64,000 nt of DNA from Defluviicoccus sp. bin129 (GTDB taxonomy: Bacteria > Pseudomonadota > Alphaproteobacteria > MPNO01). Below are positions 10,940 to 20,551 of this stretch, in pieces. Location of the stretch: positions 1 to 64,000 of the forward strand of contig MPNO01000011.1 in the NCBI GenBank assembly GCA_002239065.1. The letters run 5' to 3'. The notes beneath the pieces were generated by a model. That model made no database searches, was not told the origin of the DNA, and was given only the letters and a program-made list of their open reading frames with translations. Made by a program: the position numbers and the translations under genes. Position 1 is the stretch's first letter; each line of letters begins with the position of its first letter.

Positions 10940-11275
10940 CTATCCCCCGCCGCGCGCGTGCTTTTCGGCGATCCCGGAAACGCCTTCGCGCCGGGCGAGC
11001 TCGGCCCACACCTCGCCCGGTTCGATGCCCGCCCAGGCCCAGGCGACGAGCAGATGGTAGAGCAGGTCGGCGCTTTCGGTGACCACCTCGCGGCGGTGCC
11101 CGGCGGTGGCGGCGATCACGGTCTCGACCGCCTCCTCGCCGAGCTTCTGGGCGATCTTCTCCGGTCCGCGGGCGAACAGCCGCGCCGTGTAGGAGGTCTC
11201 GGGATCGGCGTCCTTGCGGTCCTCGATCGCCGCGTAGAGCCGGCCGAGGACCGTGCTGTCGTCGGCTTCGGTCAT
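10940..11275 (-). CDS. hisE: Phosphoribosyl-ATP pyrophosphatase
   Basis: A 111-residue His[13 protein letters not shown] at the start and the metal-binding helices [12 protein letters not shown] (EExxE type) and [12 protein letters not shown]. It removes pyrophosphate from phosphoribosyl-ATP in the second step of histidine synthesis. No HisI (cyclohydrolase) domain is fused and none is adjacent, so hisI lies elsewhere. Start ATG at 11275 gives the family length; hisF ends 32 bp upstream. Confidence 0.94.
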   Translation of the reverse strand: MTEADDSTVLGRLYAAIEDRKDADPETSYTARLFARGPEKIAQKLGEEAVETVIAATAGHRREVVTESADLLYHLLVAWAWAGIEPGEVWAELARREGVSGIAEKHARGGG

Positions 11276-11307
11276 GCGCCATGCGATAGCAGATCGCCCG
11301 GTCGAAG

Positions 11308-12066
11308 TCACGGACGCACGGCCACGCCCGCTTGCGCCATATGGGCCTTCGCCTCGGCGATGGTGTGGGTGCCGAAGTGGAAGATCGAGGCGGCGAGCAC
11401 GCCCGTCGCCCCGCCCTCGCGCACCCCGGCGACCAGGTGGTCGAGCGTGCCGACCCCGCCCGAGGCGATCACCGGCACCTTCACCGCATCGGCGATGCGG
11501 CGCGTGAGCGCGATGTCGAACCCCGCCCCGGTGCCGTCCCGGTCCATCGAAGTCAGCAGGATTTCGCCCGCCCCGTTTCCGGCCATCCGCTCCGCCCAGG
11601 CGATGGCGTCGATCCCGGTGCCGCGCCGCCCGCCATGGGTGAAGATCTCGAAGCCGTCCGGCCCGGTGGCCTTGGCGTCGATCGCGACGACGATGCATTG
11701 CGACCCGAATTTCCGGGCCGCCTCGGCGACGAATTCCGGGCGGTGCACGGCGGCGGTGTTGATCGAGACCTTGTCGGCGCCGGCGATCAGCAGCCTGCGG
11801 ATGTCGTCGACCGTGCGCACCCCGCCGCCGACGGTGAGCGGCATGAAGCATTGCTCGGCGGTCCGCTTGACCGCGTCGAACAGCGTGTCGCGGTTCTCGT
11901 GCGAGGCGGTGATGTCGAGAAAGCAGAGCTCGTCCGCCCCCTGCGCGTCGTAGATGCGCGCCTGTTCCACCGGGTCGCCGGCATCGACGAGGTCGACGAA
12001 ATTGACCCCCTTGACGGTGCGCCCGTCCTTCACGTCGAGGCAGGGGATGACGCGGGCCTTGAGCAT
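11308..12066 (-). CDS. hisF: Imidazole glycerol phosphate synthase, cyclase subunit
   Basis: A 252-residue (beta/alpha)8 barrel with both catalytic aspartates in context: [12 protein letters not shown] (Asp11) and [11 protein letters not shown] (about Asp130). It works with HisH, encoded upstream, to make IGP and AICAR using ammonia channelled from glutamine. It starts 2 bp after the hisA stop. Length and motifs are normal. Confidence 0.97.
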   Translation of the reverse strand: MLKARVIPCLDVKDGRTVKGVNFVDLVDAGDPVEQARIYDAQGADELCFLDITASHENRDTLFDAVKRTAEQCFMPLTVGGGVRTVDDIRRLLIAGADKVSINTAAVHRPEFVAEAARKFGSQCIVVAIDAKATGPDGFEIFTHGGRRGTGIDAIAWAERMAGNGAGEILLTSMDRDGTGAGFDIALTRRIADAVKVPVIASGGVGTLDHLVAGVREGGATGVLAASIFHFGTHTIAEAKAHMAQAGVAVRP

Positions 12067-12068
12067 GG

Positions 12069-12794
12069 TCAGCCGGAGAGGATGCCGATCGCCTCGGCGG
12101 GGTCGATGCGCCCGTCATAGAGCGCGCGGCCGCAGATCACGCCTTCGATGCCGGCCCGCTCGTTGGCCTTGAGCTCGAGCAGGTCCTGGGTCGAGGACAC
12201 GCCGCCCGAGGCGATCACCGGGGTGGTCAAAGCGAAGGCGAGATCGACGGTCGCCTCGACATTGAGCCCGCCGAGCGCGCCGTCGCGGCCGATATCGGTG
12301 TAGATGATCGCCGCCAGGCCGGCGCCCTCGAAGCTGAGCGCCAGGTCGAGCGGCTTCACCTCGCTGGTCCTGTACCAGCCCTCGGTCGCCACGCGCCCGC
12401 CGCGCGCGTCGATCCCGATGGCGATCCGGCCGGGGTAGCGCCGGCACGCCTGGCGCACGAAATCGGGATCGTCGAGCGCCGCCGTGCCGAGAACCGCGCG
12501 CGCCACGCCCGCCTCCATCCAGTGGTCGAGGGTGGCGGCGTCGCGGATGCCGCCGCCGAGCTGGACCGGCATGTCGACGGCGGCGAGGATCGCCGCCACC
12601 GCATCGGCGTTGACCGGCCGCCCCTCGACGGCGCCGTTGAGGTCGACCACGTGGAGCCATTCGAACCCGGTCGCCGCGAACTCCCGCGCCTGGTCCGCCG
12701 GATCGTGGTTGAACACGGTCGCCTCGGACATCTCGCCACGCAGCAGGCGGACGCAGAGCCCGTCCTTGATGTCGATGGCCGGGTAGAGGATCAC
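12069..12794 (-). CDS. hisA: ProFAR isomerase
   Basis: A 241-residue barrel related to HisF, starting [17 protein letters not shown] with the catalytic Asp in DIKDG and the second in YTDIGRDG (about residue 130). It isomerises ProFAR to PRFAR, the HisF substrate. The GTG at 12794 overlaps the stop of the GNAT gene upstream (GTGA), which sets the start and implies translational coupling. Confidence 0.96.
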   Translation of the reverse strand: MILYPAIDIKDGLCVRLLRGEMSEATVFNHDPADQAREFAATGFEWLHVVDLNGAVEGRPVNADAVAAILAAVDMPVQLGGGIRDAATLDHWMEAGVARAVLGTAALDDPDFVRQACRRYPGRIAIGIDARGGRVATEGWYRTSEVKPLDLALSFEGAGLAAIIYTDIGRDGALGGLNVEATVDLAFALTTPVIASGGVSSTQDLLELKANERAGIEGVICGRALYDGRIDPAEAIGILSG

Positions 12795-13351
12795 GCGGCG
12801 TCTCCGCCCGATACGGGAAGCGGTGCGAGATACTTGGTGTAGTAATGGCCGGCGATCGGCCTGCCGTCGGCGAGCGCATAGGCCGGGTTGGTGCCCCAGC
12901 GGACATAGCCGAGGTTCTCGTAGAGCGCGATCGCGGCGTCCTGGGTCTCCCGCACGTCGAGATTGAGAGCCAGAAATCCAAGGCCGCGCGCCGCGTCCTC
13001 GACCGCCAGCGCGAGCATCCGCGCCAGCCCGTGCCCGCGCGCCCAGGGGGCGACGAAATTGGTGGTGATGGCGGCGGCGAAGGCCTGCGCCTCGTTGTTG
13101 CGCGGCGGCTTCACGAGCTGGGCCGAGCCCGCGACCACGCCGCCGTGCCGGCCGACGAAGACCTCCCGCTCGGGCACCAGGAGCACGCCCGACCAATAGC
13201 GTTCGAGCACCTTGCGGGGCGGCGGGGCGAGCCAGCCGAAACCGCCGCCTTCGAGGATCGCGCTCTCGGACGCATCGCACAGATCGGCGAGGTCGCGCGC
13301 GCTGAAGCTCGTCGCCTGCTCCACCGAGATCGCCGGGGGTTCGGTGTTCAT
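12791..13351 (-). CDS. GNAT-family N-acetyltransferase inside the his operon
   Basis: A 186-residue acetyltransferase. The acetyl-CoA-binding loop is visible in [15 protein letters not shown] (pattern R-G-x-G-x-A, about residues 105-115), followed by the GNAT end motif [21 protein letters not shown]. The acceptor is unknown. It overlaps hisH upstream (ATGA) and hisA downstream (GTGA), so it is embedded in the operon. In many alphaproteobacteria hisH and hisA are adjacent, so this gene looks inserted, yet it is tightly coupled. Confidence 0.88.
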   Translation of the reverse strand: MNTEPPAISVEQATSFSARDLADLCDASESAILEGGGFGWLAPPPRKVLERYWSGVLLVPEREVFVGRHGGVVAGSAQLVKPPRNNEAQAFAAAITTNFVAPWARGHGLARMLALAVEDAARGLGFLALNLDVRETQDAAIALYENLGYVRWGTNPAYALADGRPIAGHYYTKYLAPLPVSGGDAA

Positions 13352-13986
13352 GGCCGCCACGCGAGAAAGCGGGAGATCAGAGCGAGCCCGACGCGCTGGC
13401 TCTTCTCTGGGTGGAACTGGGTCCCGAGCACGTTGTCCCTGCCGATCACCGCCGATATGCGCCCGCCATAGTCGGTCACCGCGAGCACGTCGCCGGGATC
13501 GTCGGGAACCATCGTGTAGGAGTGGACGAAATAGGCATGGGTGCCGCTCGCGATCCCGGCCAGCACCGGGTGCTCGCGGCACGGCTCGACCTCGTTCCAG
13601 CCCATATGCGGGATCCTGAGCTCGCCGCCGGCGGAGGGGATCGGCACCACCCGCCCGGGGACCCAGCCGAGACCGGCATGGACGCCGTGCTCCTCGCCGG
13701 TGGTGGCCATGAGCTGCATGCCGACGCAGATGCCGAGCAGGGGGACGCCGGCTTCCGCCCGCTCGCGCAGCGCTTCGACCATGCCGGGGAGCCGGGAGAG
13801 GCCGGTCATGCAGTCGACGAAGGCGCCGACCCCGGGCAGCACGATATGGCGCGCCCGGGTGAGCGCCGCCGCATCGGCTGTCACCTCGACCCGGGGCCGG
13901 CCGGGCGCGTCCGCGGCGGCGCGCTCGAAGGCCTTCGCCGCCGAGCGCAGGTTCCCCGACCCGTAATCGACGATGGCGACCGTCAC
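13348..13986 (-). CDS. hisH: Imidazole glycerol phosphate synthase, glutamine amidotransferase subunit
   Basis: A 212-residue class I glutamine amidotransferase: [11 protein letters not shown] at the start, nucleophile Cys in [12 protein letters not shown] (about residue 85), and the His/Glu pair in [10 protein letters not shown] (about residue 192). It supplies ammonia to HisF. Overlaps of 4 bp with DUF2628 upstream and the GNAT gene downstream. Confidence 0.96.
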   Translation of the reverse strand: MTVAIVDYGSGNLRSAAKAFERAAADAPGRPRVEVTADAAALTRARHIVLPGVGAFVDCMTGLSRLPGMVEALRERAEAGVPLLGICVGMQLMATTGEEHGVHAGLGWVPGRVVPIPSAGGELRIPHMGWNEVEPCREHPVLAGIASGTHAYFVHSYTMVPDDPGDVLAVTDYGGRISAVIGRDNVLGTQFHPEKSQRVGLALISRFLAWRP

Positions 13987-14363
13987 CGGATTGTCCGCTC
14001 GCCGCGTTCGAGGAAGCGCCTGGCCGCGTCCTCGGCGCTGCGCCCGGCGACCGCCGCGACCAGCCGGCGGCCCCGGCGTTCGAGCCCGCGGCAGCGCCAG
14101 TCATTGGCGGTGGCGCCGATATAGACCGAGAGCGCGAGCAGGCAGGCGAGCGCGGTCGCCCCGTCGGCGCCCGCCGCGGCCAGCGCCGCCAGCGCCGCCG
14201 CCATCCCGGCGAGCAAAGCGAGCGCGATCCACCACAGCCCGTGCCACGCCGCCCACAGGACGGAAAACAGGAGGGCCGGCCAGCACATGCCTTCCTTGAC
14301 CATGGTGACCGCGCGATCCTCCTCGAGCGAGGCCGGGTCGACGTAAGCCGCGTAGATGCGCAT
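13983..14363 (-). CDS. DUF2628 small membrane protein
   Basis: A 126-residue protein beginning [10 protein letters not shown] with VKEGMCWPALLFSVLWAAWHG, the hallmark of DUF2628, followed by two hydrophobic segments (residues about 30-75 and 85-100 combined) and a basic C-terminal tail. Function unknown. It is regularly found between hisB and hisH in alphaproteobacteria. The ATG shares one base with the hisB stop and its own stop overlaps the hisH start. Confidence 0.85.
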   Translation of the reverse strand: MRIYAAYVDPASLEEDRAVTMVKEGMCWPALLFSVLWAAWHGLWWIALALLAGMAAALAALAAAGADGATALACLLALSVYIGATANDWRCRGLERRGRRLVAAVAGRSAEDAARRFLERGERTIR

Positions 14364-14959
14364 CAGGCGCCGCCGAGCGTGCCCTTGGTCGAGGGGATCG
14401 CCGTGGGCGCCCTGGGATCGGTCGCGGCCGCGGTCCGCAGCGCCCGGGCGAGGCCCTTGAAACACGATTCCACGATATGGTGGTTGTTCTCGCCGTAGAT
14501 GTTCTCGACATGCAGCGTCGACCCCGAGGCCTGGGCGAAGGCCTGGAACCACTCCTTGAACAGCTCGGTGTCCATGTCGCCGAGCTTGGGCCTGGTGAAG
14601 GCGACCTTCCAGATGAGATAAGGCCGCCCGGAAATGTCGATCGCCACCCGCGTCAGGGTCTCGTCCATCGGGATCAGCGCCGAGCCGTAGCGCAGGATGC
14701 CGCCGCGGTCGCCGAGCGCCTCCGACACCGCCTGCCCGATGGCGAGCGCGGTGTCCTCGGTGGTGTGGTGGAAGTCGATATGGAGGTCGCCCTCGGCGCG
14801 CAGCCTGAGGTCGATCAGGCTGTGCCGCGAGAGCTGCTCCATCATGTGGTCGAGGAAGCCGATCCCGGTGGCGACGTCGTATCTGCCGCTGCCGTCGAGA
14901 TCGACCGAGACCTCGATACGGGTCTCGCGCGTCTCGCGCGCGAGCGAGGCCGTGCGCAT
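14363..14959 (-). CDS. hisB: Imidazoleglycerol-phosphate dehydratase
   Basis: A 198-residue HisB with the two manganese-binding motifs: [13 protein letters not shown] and [14 protein letters not shown] in the first half, and [12 protein letters not shown] in the second. It dehydrates IGP to imidazole-acetol phosphate. The start at 14959 ([10 protein letters not shown]) is preferred because that is the family start and AGGAG lies about 9 bp upstream; an in-frame ATG at 15007 would add 16 residues. It is the first gene of the operon, diverging from hslV. Confidence 0.95.
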   Translation of the reverse strand: MRTASLARETRETRIEVSVDLDGSGRYDVATGIGFLDHMMEQLSRHSLIDLRLRAEGDLHIDFHHTTEDTALAIGQAVSEALGDRGGILRYGSALIPMDETLTRVAIDISGRPYLIWKVAFTRPKLGDMDTELFKEWFQAFAQASGSTLHVENIYGENNHHIVESCFKGLARALRTAAATDPRAPTAIPSTKGTLGGA

Positions 14960-15123
14960 CCTGCCGCTCCTGTTCCGGGACGGCCGGTTATTTAGCAAAT
15001 CTGCCATGGCAAGGCTACACGCCGTGCCGCCGGGCGCCGCCCGCCCCATCTTGACCTCGCCCGGCCCCGCCCCACATTGTGAGCCTGTGATGGAACGGCA
15101 TCGGCGACGGGGCTAGCGCGGGC

Positions 15124-15675
15124 ATGGCGGACCACCGGGAACGCTATGCGCTCGACGGCACGACCATTCTCTCGGTCCGCAAGGGCGGAAAGACGGTCAT
15201 CGCCGGCGACGGCCAGGTCACGCTCGGCAGCACGGTGTTCAAGTCGGGCGCGCGCAAGGTGCGCCGGCTCGGCGACGGCGCGGTGATCGCCGGCTTCGCC
15301 GGGGCGACGGCCGACGCCTTCACCCTGTTCGAGCGGCTGGAAGGCAAGCTCGACCAGCATCCGGGCCAGCTGATGCGGGCCTGCGTCGAGCTCGCCAAGG
15401 ACTGGCGCACCGACCGTTACCTGCGCCGCCTCGAAGCGATGATGGCGGTGGCGGATGCCAGCGCCTCGCTCATCCTGTCGGGCACCGGCGACGTGCTGGA
15501 GCCCGACGACGGGGTGATCGGCATCGGCTCCGGCGGCGCCTACGCGCTGGCCGCGGCGCGCGCCCTGATCGACGTCGGCGATCTCGACGCCGAGGCGGTG
15601 GCGCGCAGGGCGATGAAGATCGCCGCCGATATCTGCATCTACACCAACGAAAACGTCGTCATCGAGAGCATCTGA
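15124..15675 (+). CDS. hslV: ATP-dependent protease subunit HslV
   Basis: A 183-residue proteasome-beta-like peptidase. Processing of the first 12 residues exposes the catalytic Thr13 ([12 protein letters not shown]). The conserved GDGQVTLG and [14 protein letters not shown] are present. It forms a double hexameric core with HslU and degrades misfolded and regulatory proteins. It diverges from hisB; the 164-bp gap holds both promoters. hslU starts 5 bp downstream. Confidence 0.97.
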   Translation: MADHRERYALDGTTILSVRKGGKTVIAGDGQVTLGSTVFKSGARKVRRLGDGAVIAGFAGATADAFTLFERLEGKLDQHPGQLMRACVELAKDWRTDRYLRRLEAMMAVADASASLILSGTGDVLEPDDGVIGIGSGGAYALAAARALIDVGDLDAEAVARRAMKIAADICIYTNENVVIESI

Positions 15676-15680
15676 CCGTC

Positions 15681-16991
15681 TTGACCAATTTCAGCCCCCG
15701 CGAGATCGTCTCGGAACTCGACCGCTATATCGTCGGCCAGGACGACGCCAAGCGCGCGGTCGCCATCGCGCTGCGCAACCGCTGGCGCCGCCAGCAGCTC
15801 GACGACGATCTGCGCGACGAGGTGCTGCCCAAGAACATCCTGATGATCGGCCCGACCGGCGTCGGCAAGACCGAGATCGCGCGGCGCCTCGCCAGGCTCG
15901 CCCAGGCGCCGTTCCTCAAGGTCGAGGCGACCAAGTTCACCGAGGTCGGCTATGTCGGGCGGGATGTCGAGCAGATCGTCCGCGACCTGGTCGAGATCTC
16001 CATCCACATGGTGCGCTCGCGCCAGCGCAAGGAGGTCGAGGCGAAGGCCGAGATCGCCGCCGAGGAGCGCGTGCTGGACGCGCTGGTCGGCGAGAAGGCG
16101 AGCGCCGAGACGCGGCAGAAATTCCGCGCGCTGCTGCGCCAGGGCAAGCTCGACGACAAGGAGATCGAGATCGACATGACCGACAGCGGGTCCTCCTCGC
16201 TGCCGACCTTCGAGATCCCCGGCATGCCGGGCGCCCAGATGGGGATGGTCAATCTCGGCGACATCTTCGGCAAGGCGTTCGGCGGGCGCACCACGCCTCG
16301 CAAGATGACGGTGGGGGATTCGCACGAGGTGCTGGTCGACGAGGAGGCCGACAAGCTGCTCGACGAGGACGCGGTGGTGCGCGAGGCGATCGACAGCGTC
16401 GAGCAGAACGGCATCGTGTTCCTCGACGAGATCGACAAGATCTGCGCCCGGTCGGACCGCTACGGCGCCGATGTCAGCCGCGAGGGGGTGCAGCGCGACC
16501 TGCTGCCGCTGATCGAGGGGACCACGGTCGCGACCAAGCACGGCACGGTGGAGACCAACCACGTCCTGTTCGTCGCCTCGGGCGCCTTCCACCTCGCCAA
16601 GCCGTCGGACCTGTTACCCGAGCTGCAGGGCCGCCTGCCCATCCGGGTCGAGCTCAAGGCGCTGACGGAGGACGATTTCAGGCGCATCCTCACCGAGCCC
16701 GAGACCAGCCTGATCCGCCAATACGTGGCGCTGATGGGGACCGAGAACGTCGCGCTCGACTTCGCGGAGGACGCGATCAGCGAGATCGCCCATGTCGCCG
16801 CGGAGGTCAACCGGTCGGTGGAAAACATCGGCGCGCGCCGGCTTCAGACGGTGATGGAACGCGTGCTCGACGAGATCAGCTTCACCGCGACCGACCGGTC
16901 GGGCGAGTCCGTCAGCATCGACGCCGACTACGTGCGCGAACGCGTCGCCGACCTCGCCAAGGACGCCGACCTCTCGAAATACATCCTGTAG
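15681..16991 (+). CDS. hslU: ATP-dependent protease ATPase subunit HslU
   Basis: A 436-residue AAA+ unfoldase: Walker [10 protein letters not shown] (about residue 58), the I-domain from about 110 to 240, Walker B VFLDEIDK, and the C-terminal tail ending KYIL that docks into HslV. The start is TTG at 15681, 5 bp after the hslV stop; no in-frame ATG fits the family start ([16 protein letters not shown]). Confidence 0.97.
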   Translation: MTNFSPREIVSELDRYIVGQDDAKRAVAIALRNRWRRQQLDDDLRDEVLPKNILMIGPTGVGKTEIARRLARLAQAPFLKVEATKFTEVGYVGRDVEQIVRDLVEISIHMVRSRQRKEVEAKAEIAAEERVLDALVGEKASAETRQKFRALLRQGKLDDKEIEIDMTDSGSSSLPTFEIPGMPGAQMGMVNLGDIFGKAFGGRTTPRKMTVGDSHEVLVDEEADKLLDEDAVVREAIDSVEQNGIVFLDEIDKICARSDRYGADVSREGVQRDLLPLIEGTTVATKHGTVETNHVLFVASGAFHLAKPSDLLPELQGRLPIRVELKALTEDDFRRILTEPETSLIRQYVALMGTENVALDFAEDAISEIAHVAAEVNRSVENIGARRLQTVMERVLDEISFTATDRSGESVSIDADYVRERVADLAKDADLSKYIL

Positions 16992-17009
16992 CCGGCATTT
17001 CCCGCAATT

Positions 17010-17048
17010 CGTCATGCCCGGACTTGTTCCGGGGGCCAGCCGTGACGT
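17010..17048. repeat. REP-like palindromic repeat of the CGTCATGCCCGG type
   Basis: CGTCATGCCCGGACTTGTTC continues into CCGGGGGCCAGCCGTGACG. The outer CGTCA/TGACG and inner CCCGGA/TCCGGG arms pair. Imperfect palindromes opening with GTCATGCCCGG are dispersed in intergenic DNA of many Rhodospirillales-like genomes. It lies between convergent hslU and smr and may also fold as a terminator. Confidence 0.6.
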
Positions 17049-17092
17049 GACGGGGCGCGGTGCGGCTGGATGGAAATTTCCTGACTTCGATA

Positions 17093-17704
17093 CTATCCGC
17101 GGCGCTTTTTCAGCAGCACGTAGAACGCACCGGCGCCGCCGTCTCTCGGCTGCGCCTCGGCGAAGGCGAGGATGCGGGGCCGCAGGCGGGCCTGGTTGAG
17201 CCAGCGGGGAAACTCGCCGCGGATGGTCGCGGCGGCCTGTCCGATGCTCCCCTTGCCGGTGATCACCAGCACGCAGCGCCGTCCGTCGGAAGCGGCGCGC
17301 TCGACGAATTGCACGACCGCCCGGTGCGCCTGCTCCAGCGTGTGGCCGTGCAGGTCGAGCCGGGCCTGCGGCCGCGTCTGGCCGCGCCGCAGCCGGAGGA
17401 CGGCGCGCGCATCCACCCCCCCCGCCCGCGGGTGGCGGCGCGGGCCGGCCGGGCCCTGCGGCCGCGTCTGGCCGCGCCGGAGCCGGAGGACGGCGCGCGC
17501 ATCCCCCCCCGTCGCCGCGCCGGGCGCCAGCGCCGGCGGCGCGGCGTCGACGGGGGGCGGCGGGGGCGCGGCGCGGCGCGGCGCGGGCGCGCCGCCGGAC
17601 GGCCCGGCATCGTCCCCGCCGGTCGGCCTCGCCTCGCCGACCGCCGCCAGGAACAGCGCGCGGTCGGCGGCGCTCGCCTCGCGGCCGCGCCGCCTAGGGG
17701 GCAT
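17093..17704 (-). CDS. Smr-domain protein
   Basis: A 203-residue protein as read. The C-terminal Smr domain has LDLHGHTLEQAHRAV, VLVITGKGS and the terminal AFYVLLKKR. Smr domains are nucleic-acid endonuclease or nicking modules related to the MutS2 C-terminus. The N-terminal half is Pro/Ala-rich and likely disordered. Within it the stretch DARAVLRLRRGQTRPQ occurs twice, 90 bp apart, because of an in-frame duplication with a C-rich filler; the native protein is probably about 30 residues shorter. Start at 17704 overlaps the lutC stop. In many alphaproteobacteria smr directly follows mltA. Confidence 0.85.
   Translation of the reverse strand: MPPRRRGREASAADRALFLAAVGEARPTGGDDAGPSGGAPAPRRAAPPPPPVDAAPPALAPGAATGGDARAVLRLRRGQTRPQGPAGPRRHPRAGGVDARAVLRLRRGQTRPQARLDLHGHTLEQAHRAVVQFVERAASDGRRCVLVITGKGSIGQAAATIRGEFPRWLNQARLRPRILAFAEAQPRDGGAGAFYVLLKKRRG
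17362..17505. repeat. Short duplication with C-rich junction (2 of 5), inside smr
   Basis: About 50 bp at 17362-17414 recur at 17451-17505 with small differences, separated by a run of C and GC-rich filler. The offset is 90 bp, so the frame survives. Same form as the duplications near 3.7, 48.4, 52.6 and 60.3 kb. Confidence 0.75.
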
Positions 17705-18323
17705 CGCACACCACCACGTGCAGCGTCCTGGGCCCATGCACGCCGATCTGCAGGATGCGCTCGATATCGCTTGAGCGCGACGGCCCGGTGATCAGCGTCA
17801 CGTTGCGCGGCAGGGGCGCGCCGCCGGCCCGCAGGAGCGCGAAGGCGTCCTCGTAGGCACCGACGATACGCGCAGCGTCGACCACCGCGACATGAGTGTC
17901 GGGCAGGAAATGGAGCGCGTTGGCGATATCGGGGCCGGAGCGGACCATCAGCGTCCCGGTCTCGGCGATGCCGGCGACGGTACCGGTGATCGACACCCCG
18001 TCGCCGGCCTCCGGCGCGCCGCGGCGAAGCCCGGGCAGCCGGTCGAGCCCGCAGGGCTCCAGCATGGGATCGTTCGAGGCGACCAGACCCCCGCCGGGCC
18101 CGGCTTCGGCGAGAAAGCGTTCGATCTCGGCGCCGACCCCGGGCCACGACGTCACCGTCGCATGGCTCACCCCGGCCATGTCGAGGCCGGCGAAGAAACG
18201 CTGGCGAAGCGCCGAGGCTTCTCCCCGTCCGCGGGCCGGGACCGGCCCGGGCGATACCGGCACCTCCGGCCCCGGGTTGGCGGCGCGGATCCGGCCGAGA
18301 ATGTCGTCGCGCGGGGCGCTCAT
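17694..18323 (-). CDS. lutC: LutC/LldG-type LUD-domain protein of lactate utilisation
   Basis: A 209-residue LUD-domain protein: VSITGTVAGIAETGTLMV and LPDTHVAVVDAARIVGAYEDA, then LITGPSRSSDIERILQIGVHG PRTLHVVV at the C-terminus, all typical of LutC. With LutA and LutB it makes an iron-sulfur L-lactate-oxidising complex. ATG at 18323 overlaps the lutB stop. Last of the lutABC set. Confidence 0.9.
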   Translation of the reverse strand: MSAPRDDILGRIRAANPGPEVPVSPGPVPARGRGEASALRQRFFAGLDMAGVSHATVTSWPGVGAEIERFLAEAGPGGGLVASNDPMLEPCGLDRLPGLRRGAPEAGDGVSITGTVAGIAETGTLMVRSGPDIANALHFLPDTHVAVVDAARIVGAYEDAFALLRAGGAPLPRNVTLITGPSRSSDIERILQIGVHGPRTLHVVVCDAP

Positions 18324-19738
18324 TTCCCGCGCCGCCTGTGCCACTGGCCGACGAAGGTGCCGCCCTCGGGGACCGGAAGGTCGCGACCTCCGGTCCACTT
18401 GCCGGCGAAGGGCAGGCGGGCGAGCCGGGGCCGTCCCATCGCCAGGAGCCGGAGAACCCTGCCGCCGATGGCGCCCGCCGCCCGGTAGGCCCCGGGCCAG
18501 GCGGTCAGGGCGGACCATGCGAACAGCCCCCAGCGCAGCGCGGTCGGCCCGAGATGCGCCTGGAAGGCGTCCTGCCGCCACAGGCGGAGAAGACGGGGGA
18601 GCGGGATGCGCACCGGGCAGACCGCCTCGCAGGCGCCGCAGAACGACGAGGCCTCGGGCAAATGCTTCGCCGTCTCCAGCCCGCTCAGCGCCGGGGTGAG
18701 CACCGAACCCACCGGCCCGGCATAGACCGCGCCATAGGCGTGGCCGCCGACCGCGCCATAGACCGGGCACACGGTCTGGCAGGCGCCGCAGCGGATACAG
18801 CGCAGGATCTCGCGCTTGGGTCCGCCGAGCAGGTCGCTGCGGCCGTTATCGACCAGCACGACGTGGAACGCCTCCGGTCCGGCCGCGTCGTCCGCGCGCC
18901 GGGCGCCGGTGGCGAAGGTGGTGTAGGCGGAGATCTCCTGCCCGGTCGCCGACCGCGCGAGAACCCGGACCAGGGTGAGCGCCTCCTCGACGGTGCCGAG
19001 CGCCTTCTCGATGCCGGTAACGACGATATGGGTGCGCGGCAGGGACTGGGCGAGGTCGCCGTTCCCCTCATTGGTGACGATGACCACGCTGCCGGTCTCG
19101 GCGATCAGGAAATTGGCGCCGGTGATCCCGACATCGGCGCGCAGGAAGACGTCGCGGAGCGCGCCACGGGCCTCGTCGGTGATCGCCCGCGCCTCCTCCA
19201 GCGAGCGGTCTTCCGGCAGGGCGTCATGCGCGTCGCGGAAGGTCTCGGCGAACTGGTCCTTGGTCAAATGGATCGCCGGGATCACGATGTGGCTCGGCGT
19301 CTCGTCGCGGAGCTGGAGCACGTACTCGCCGAGATCGGTCTCGACCACGTCGAACCCCGCCCCGAGCAGGGCCGCGTTGAGCGCGATCTCCTCCGAGACC
19401 ATGGACTTGCCCTTGGCGACGGTCCGCGCCCCCGCCTCGCGGCAGATGCGGGTGACCGCCGCGCCGGCCTCGGCCGCGTCGCGGCACCAATGGACCGCGC
19501 CGCCATTGGCGATCACGTTCTCCTCGAAGCGTTCGAGATTGGCGGCCAGGTTGGCCAGCGCGCCGTTGCGGATCTCCCTGGCGGCGTCGCGCAGGGCCTC
19601 GAACTCGGGCAGCCTGGCGATCACCTCGGCGCGGCCGGCGCGGGCGTCGCGCTGAAGCCGTTGCAGGGCGCCAAGCAGCATGGGGTCGCGCCGGGCGGCG
19701 GTCACATTGTCGGGAAACCGGGCGCTGTCGGCGTGCAC
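18320..19738 (-). CDS. lutB: LutB-type iron-sulfur protein of lactate utilisation
   Basis: A 472-residue protein with an N-terminal LUD domain (KGKSMVSEEIALNAAL; ITGANFLIAETGSVVIVTNEG) and a C-terminal ferredoxin domain with two [4Fe-4S] motifs, CIRCGACQTVCPVYG and CGACEAVCPV. The DUF3390-like tail follows. It is the central electron-carrying subunit. The GTG at 19738 lies 2 bp after the lutA stop and gives the family length. Confidence 0.92.
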   Translation of the reverse strand: MHADSARFPDNVTAARRDPMLLGALQRLQRDARAGRAEVIARLPEFEALRDAAREIRNGALANLAANLERFEENVIANGGAVHWCRDAAEAGAAVTRICREAGARTVAKGKSMVSEEIALNAALLGAGFDVVETDLGEYVLQLRDETPSHIVIPAIHLTKDQFAETFRDAHDALPEDRSLEEARAITDEARGALRDVFLRADVGITGANFLIAETGSVVIVTNEGNGDLAQSLPRTHIVVTGIEKALGTVEEALTLVRVLARSATGQEISAYTTFATGARRADDAAGPEAFHVVLVDNGRSDLLGGPKREILRCIRCGACQTVCPVYGAVGGHAYGAVYAGPVGSVLTPALSGLETAKHLPEASSFCGACEAVCPVRIPLPRLLRLWRQDAFQAHLGPTALRWGLFAWSALTAWPGAYRAAGAIGGRVLRLLAMGRPRLARLPFAGKWTGGRDLPVPEGGTFVGQWHRRRGK

Positions 19739-19740
19739 GG

Positions 19741-20511
19741 TCAGTCTCCGCCCATGCCGTCGCCGGACCCGGCGGCGAGGAGTTCGGCGACGTGGCTGGT
19801 CCCGACCGCGGACCCGCGGCGGGACAGCCGGCCTTCGATATGCAGCAGACAGCCGAGATCGCCGCCCACCACCGTGTCGGCGCCAGTGGCCTCGATCGCG
19901 TCGATCTTCTTGTCCGCCATCGCCTCGGAGATCGCCGGATACTTGACGCAGAACGTGCCGCCGAAGCCGCAGCAGATGTCCGGGCCCTCCATCTCGCGCA
20001 GCTCCGGGGCGCCCGCCGCCGCGATGAGCGCGCGCGGCTGCTCGCGGATGCCGAGCTCGCGCAGCCCGGCGCAGGAATCGTGATAGGTGATGCTGCCGGC
20101 CGCCGGCGGCGCGGCTTCCGGCCGCCAGCCCGCGACCCGGGCGAGGAAATCCACCAGCTCGCATGTCTTGCCCGCGAGCGCCCGGGCCCTGCCCTCCCAT
20201 CCGGCGTCGTCGGACAGCAGGTCGGGAAAGTGGTGCACGAACATCGCCGCGCAGGACCCGGACGGGGCGACGACATGCTCGAACCCCTCGAACACGGCGA
20301 CGGCGCGCCGCGCCGCGCGCCGCGCGGCATCCCGGTCGCCGCTGTTGTAGCCGGGCTGGCCGCAGCAGGACTGCGCCCTGGGCACGACGACCCGATAGCC
20401 CGCCCGCTCGATCAGCCGCGCGGCCGCGAACCCGACAGAGGGGCGGAACAGATCCACCAGGCAGGTCGCGAAGAACCCGACCGTAGCCCGGGTCTCGGTA
20501 TCGCTGGGCAT
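19741..20511 (-). CDS. lutA: LutA-type cysteine-rich (CCG-domain) oxidoreductase subunit
   Basis: A 256-residue protein with two cysteine-rich CCG domains: SCCGQPGYNSG (about residue 50) and CCGFGGTFCVKYPAIS (about residue 185). These bind a noncubane or [4Fe-4S] cluster in GlpC/HdrB-type enzymes. The ATG at 20511 is preferred over a GTG at 20544 because a GGGGAGG lies upstream of it and the family begins VGFFATCLVD. It is first in the lut set and follows mltA by about 40 bp. Confidence 0.9.
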   Translation of the reverse strand: MPSDTETRATVGFFATCLVDLFRPSVGFAAARLIERAGYRVVVPRAQSCCGQPGYNSGDRDAARRAARRAVAVFEGFEHVVAPSGSCAAMFVHHFPDLLSDDAGWEGRARALAGKTCELVDFLARVAGWRPEAAPPAAGSITYHDSCAGLRELGIREQPRALIAAAGAPELREMEGPDICCGFGGTFCVKYPAISEAMADKKIDAIEATGADTVVGGDLGCLLHIEGRLSRRGSAVGTSHVAELLAAGSGDGMGGD

Positions 20512-20551
20512 TGCCGGGCCGGCCTCCCCGCCGGTGGTGGACACGGTATCG

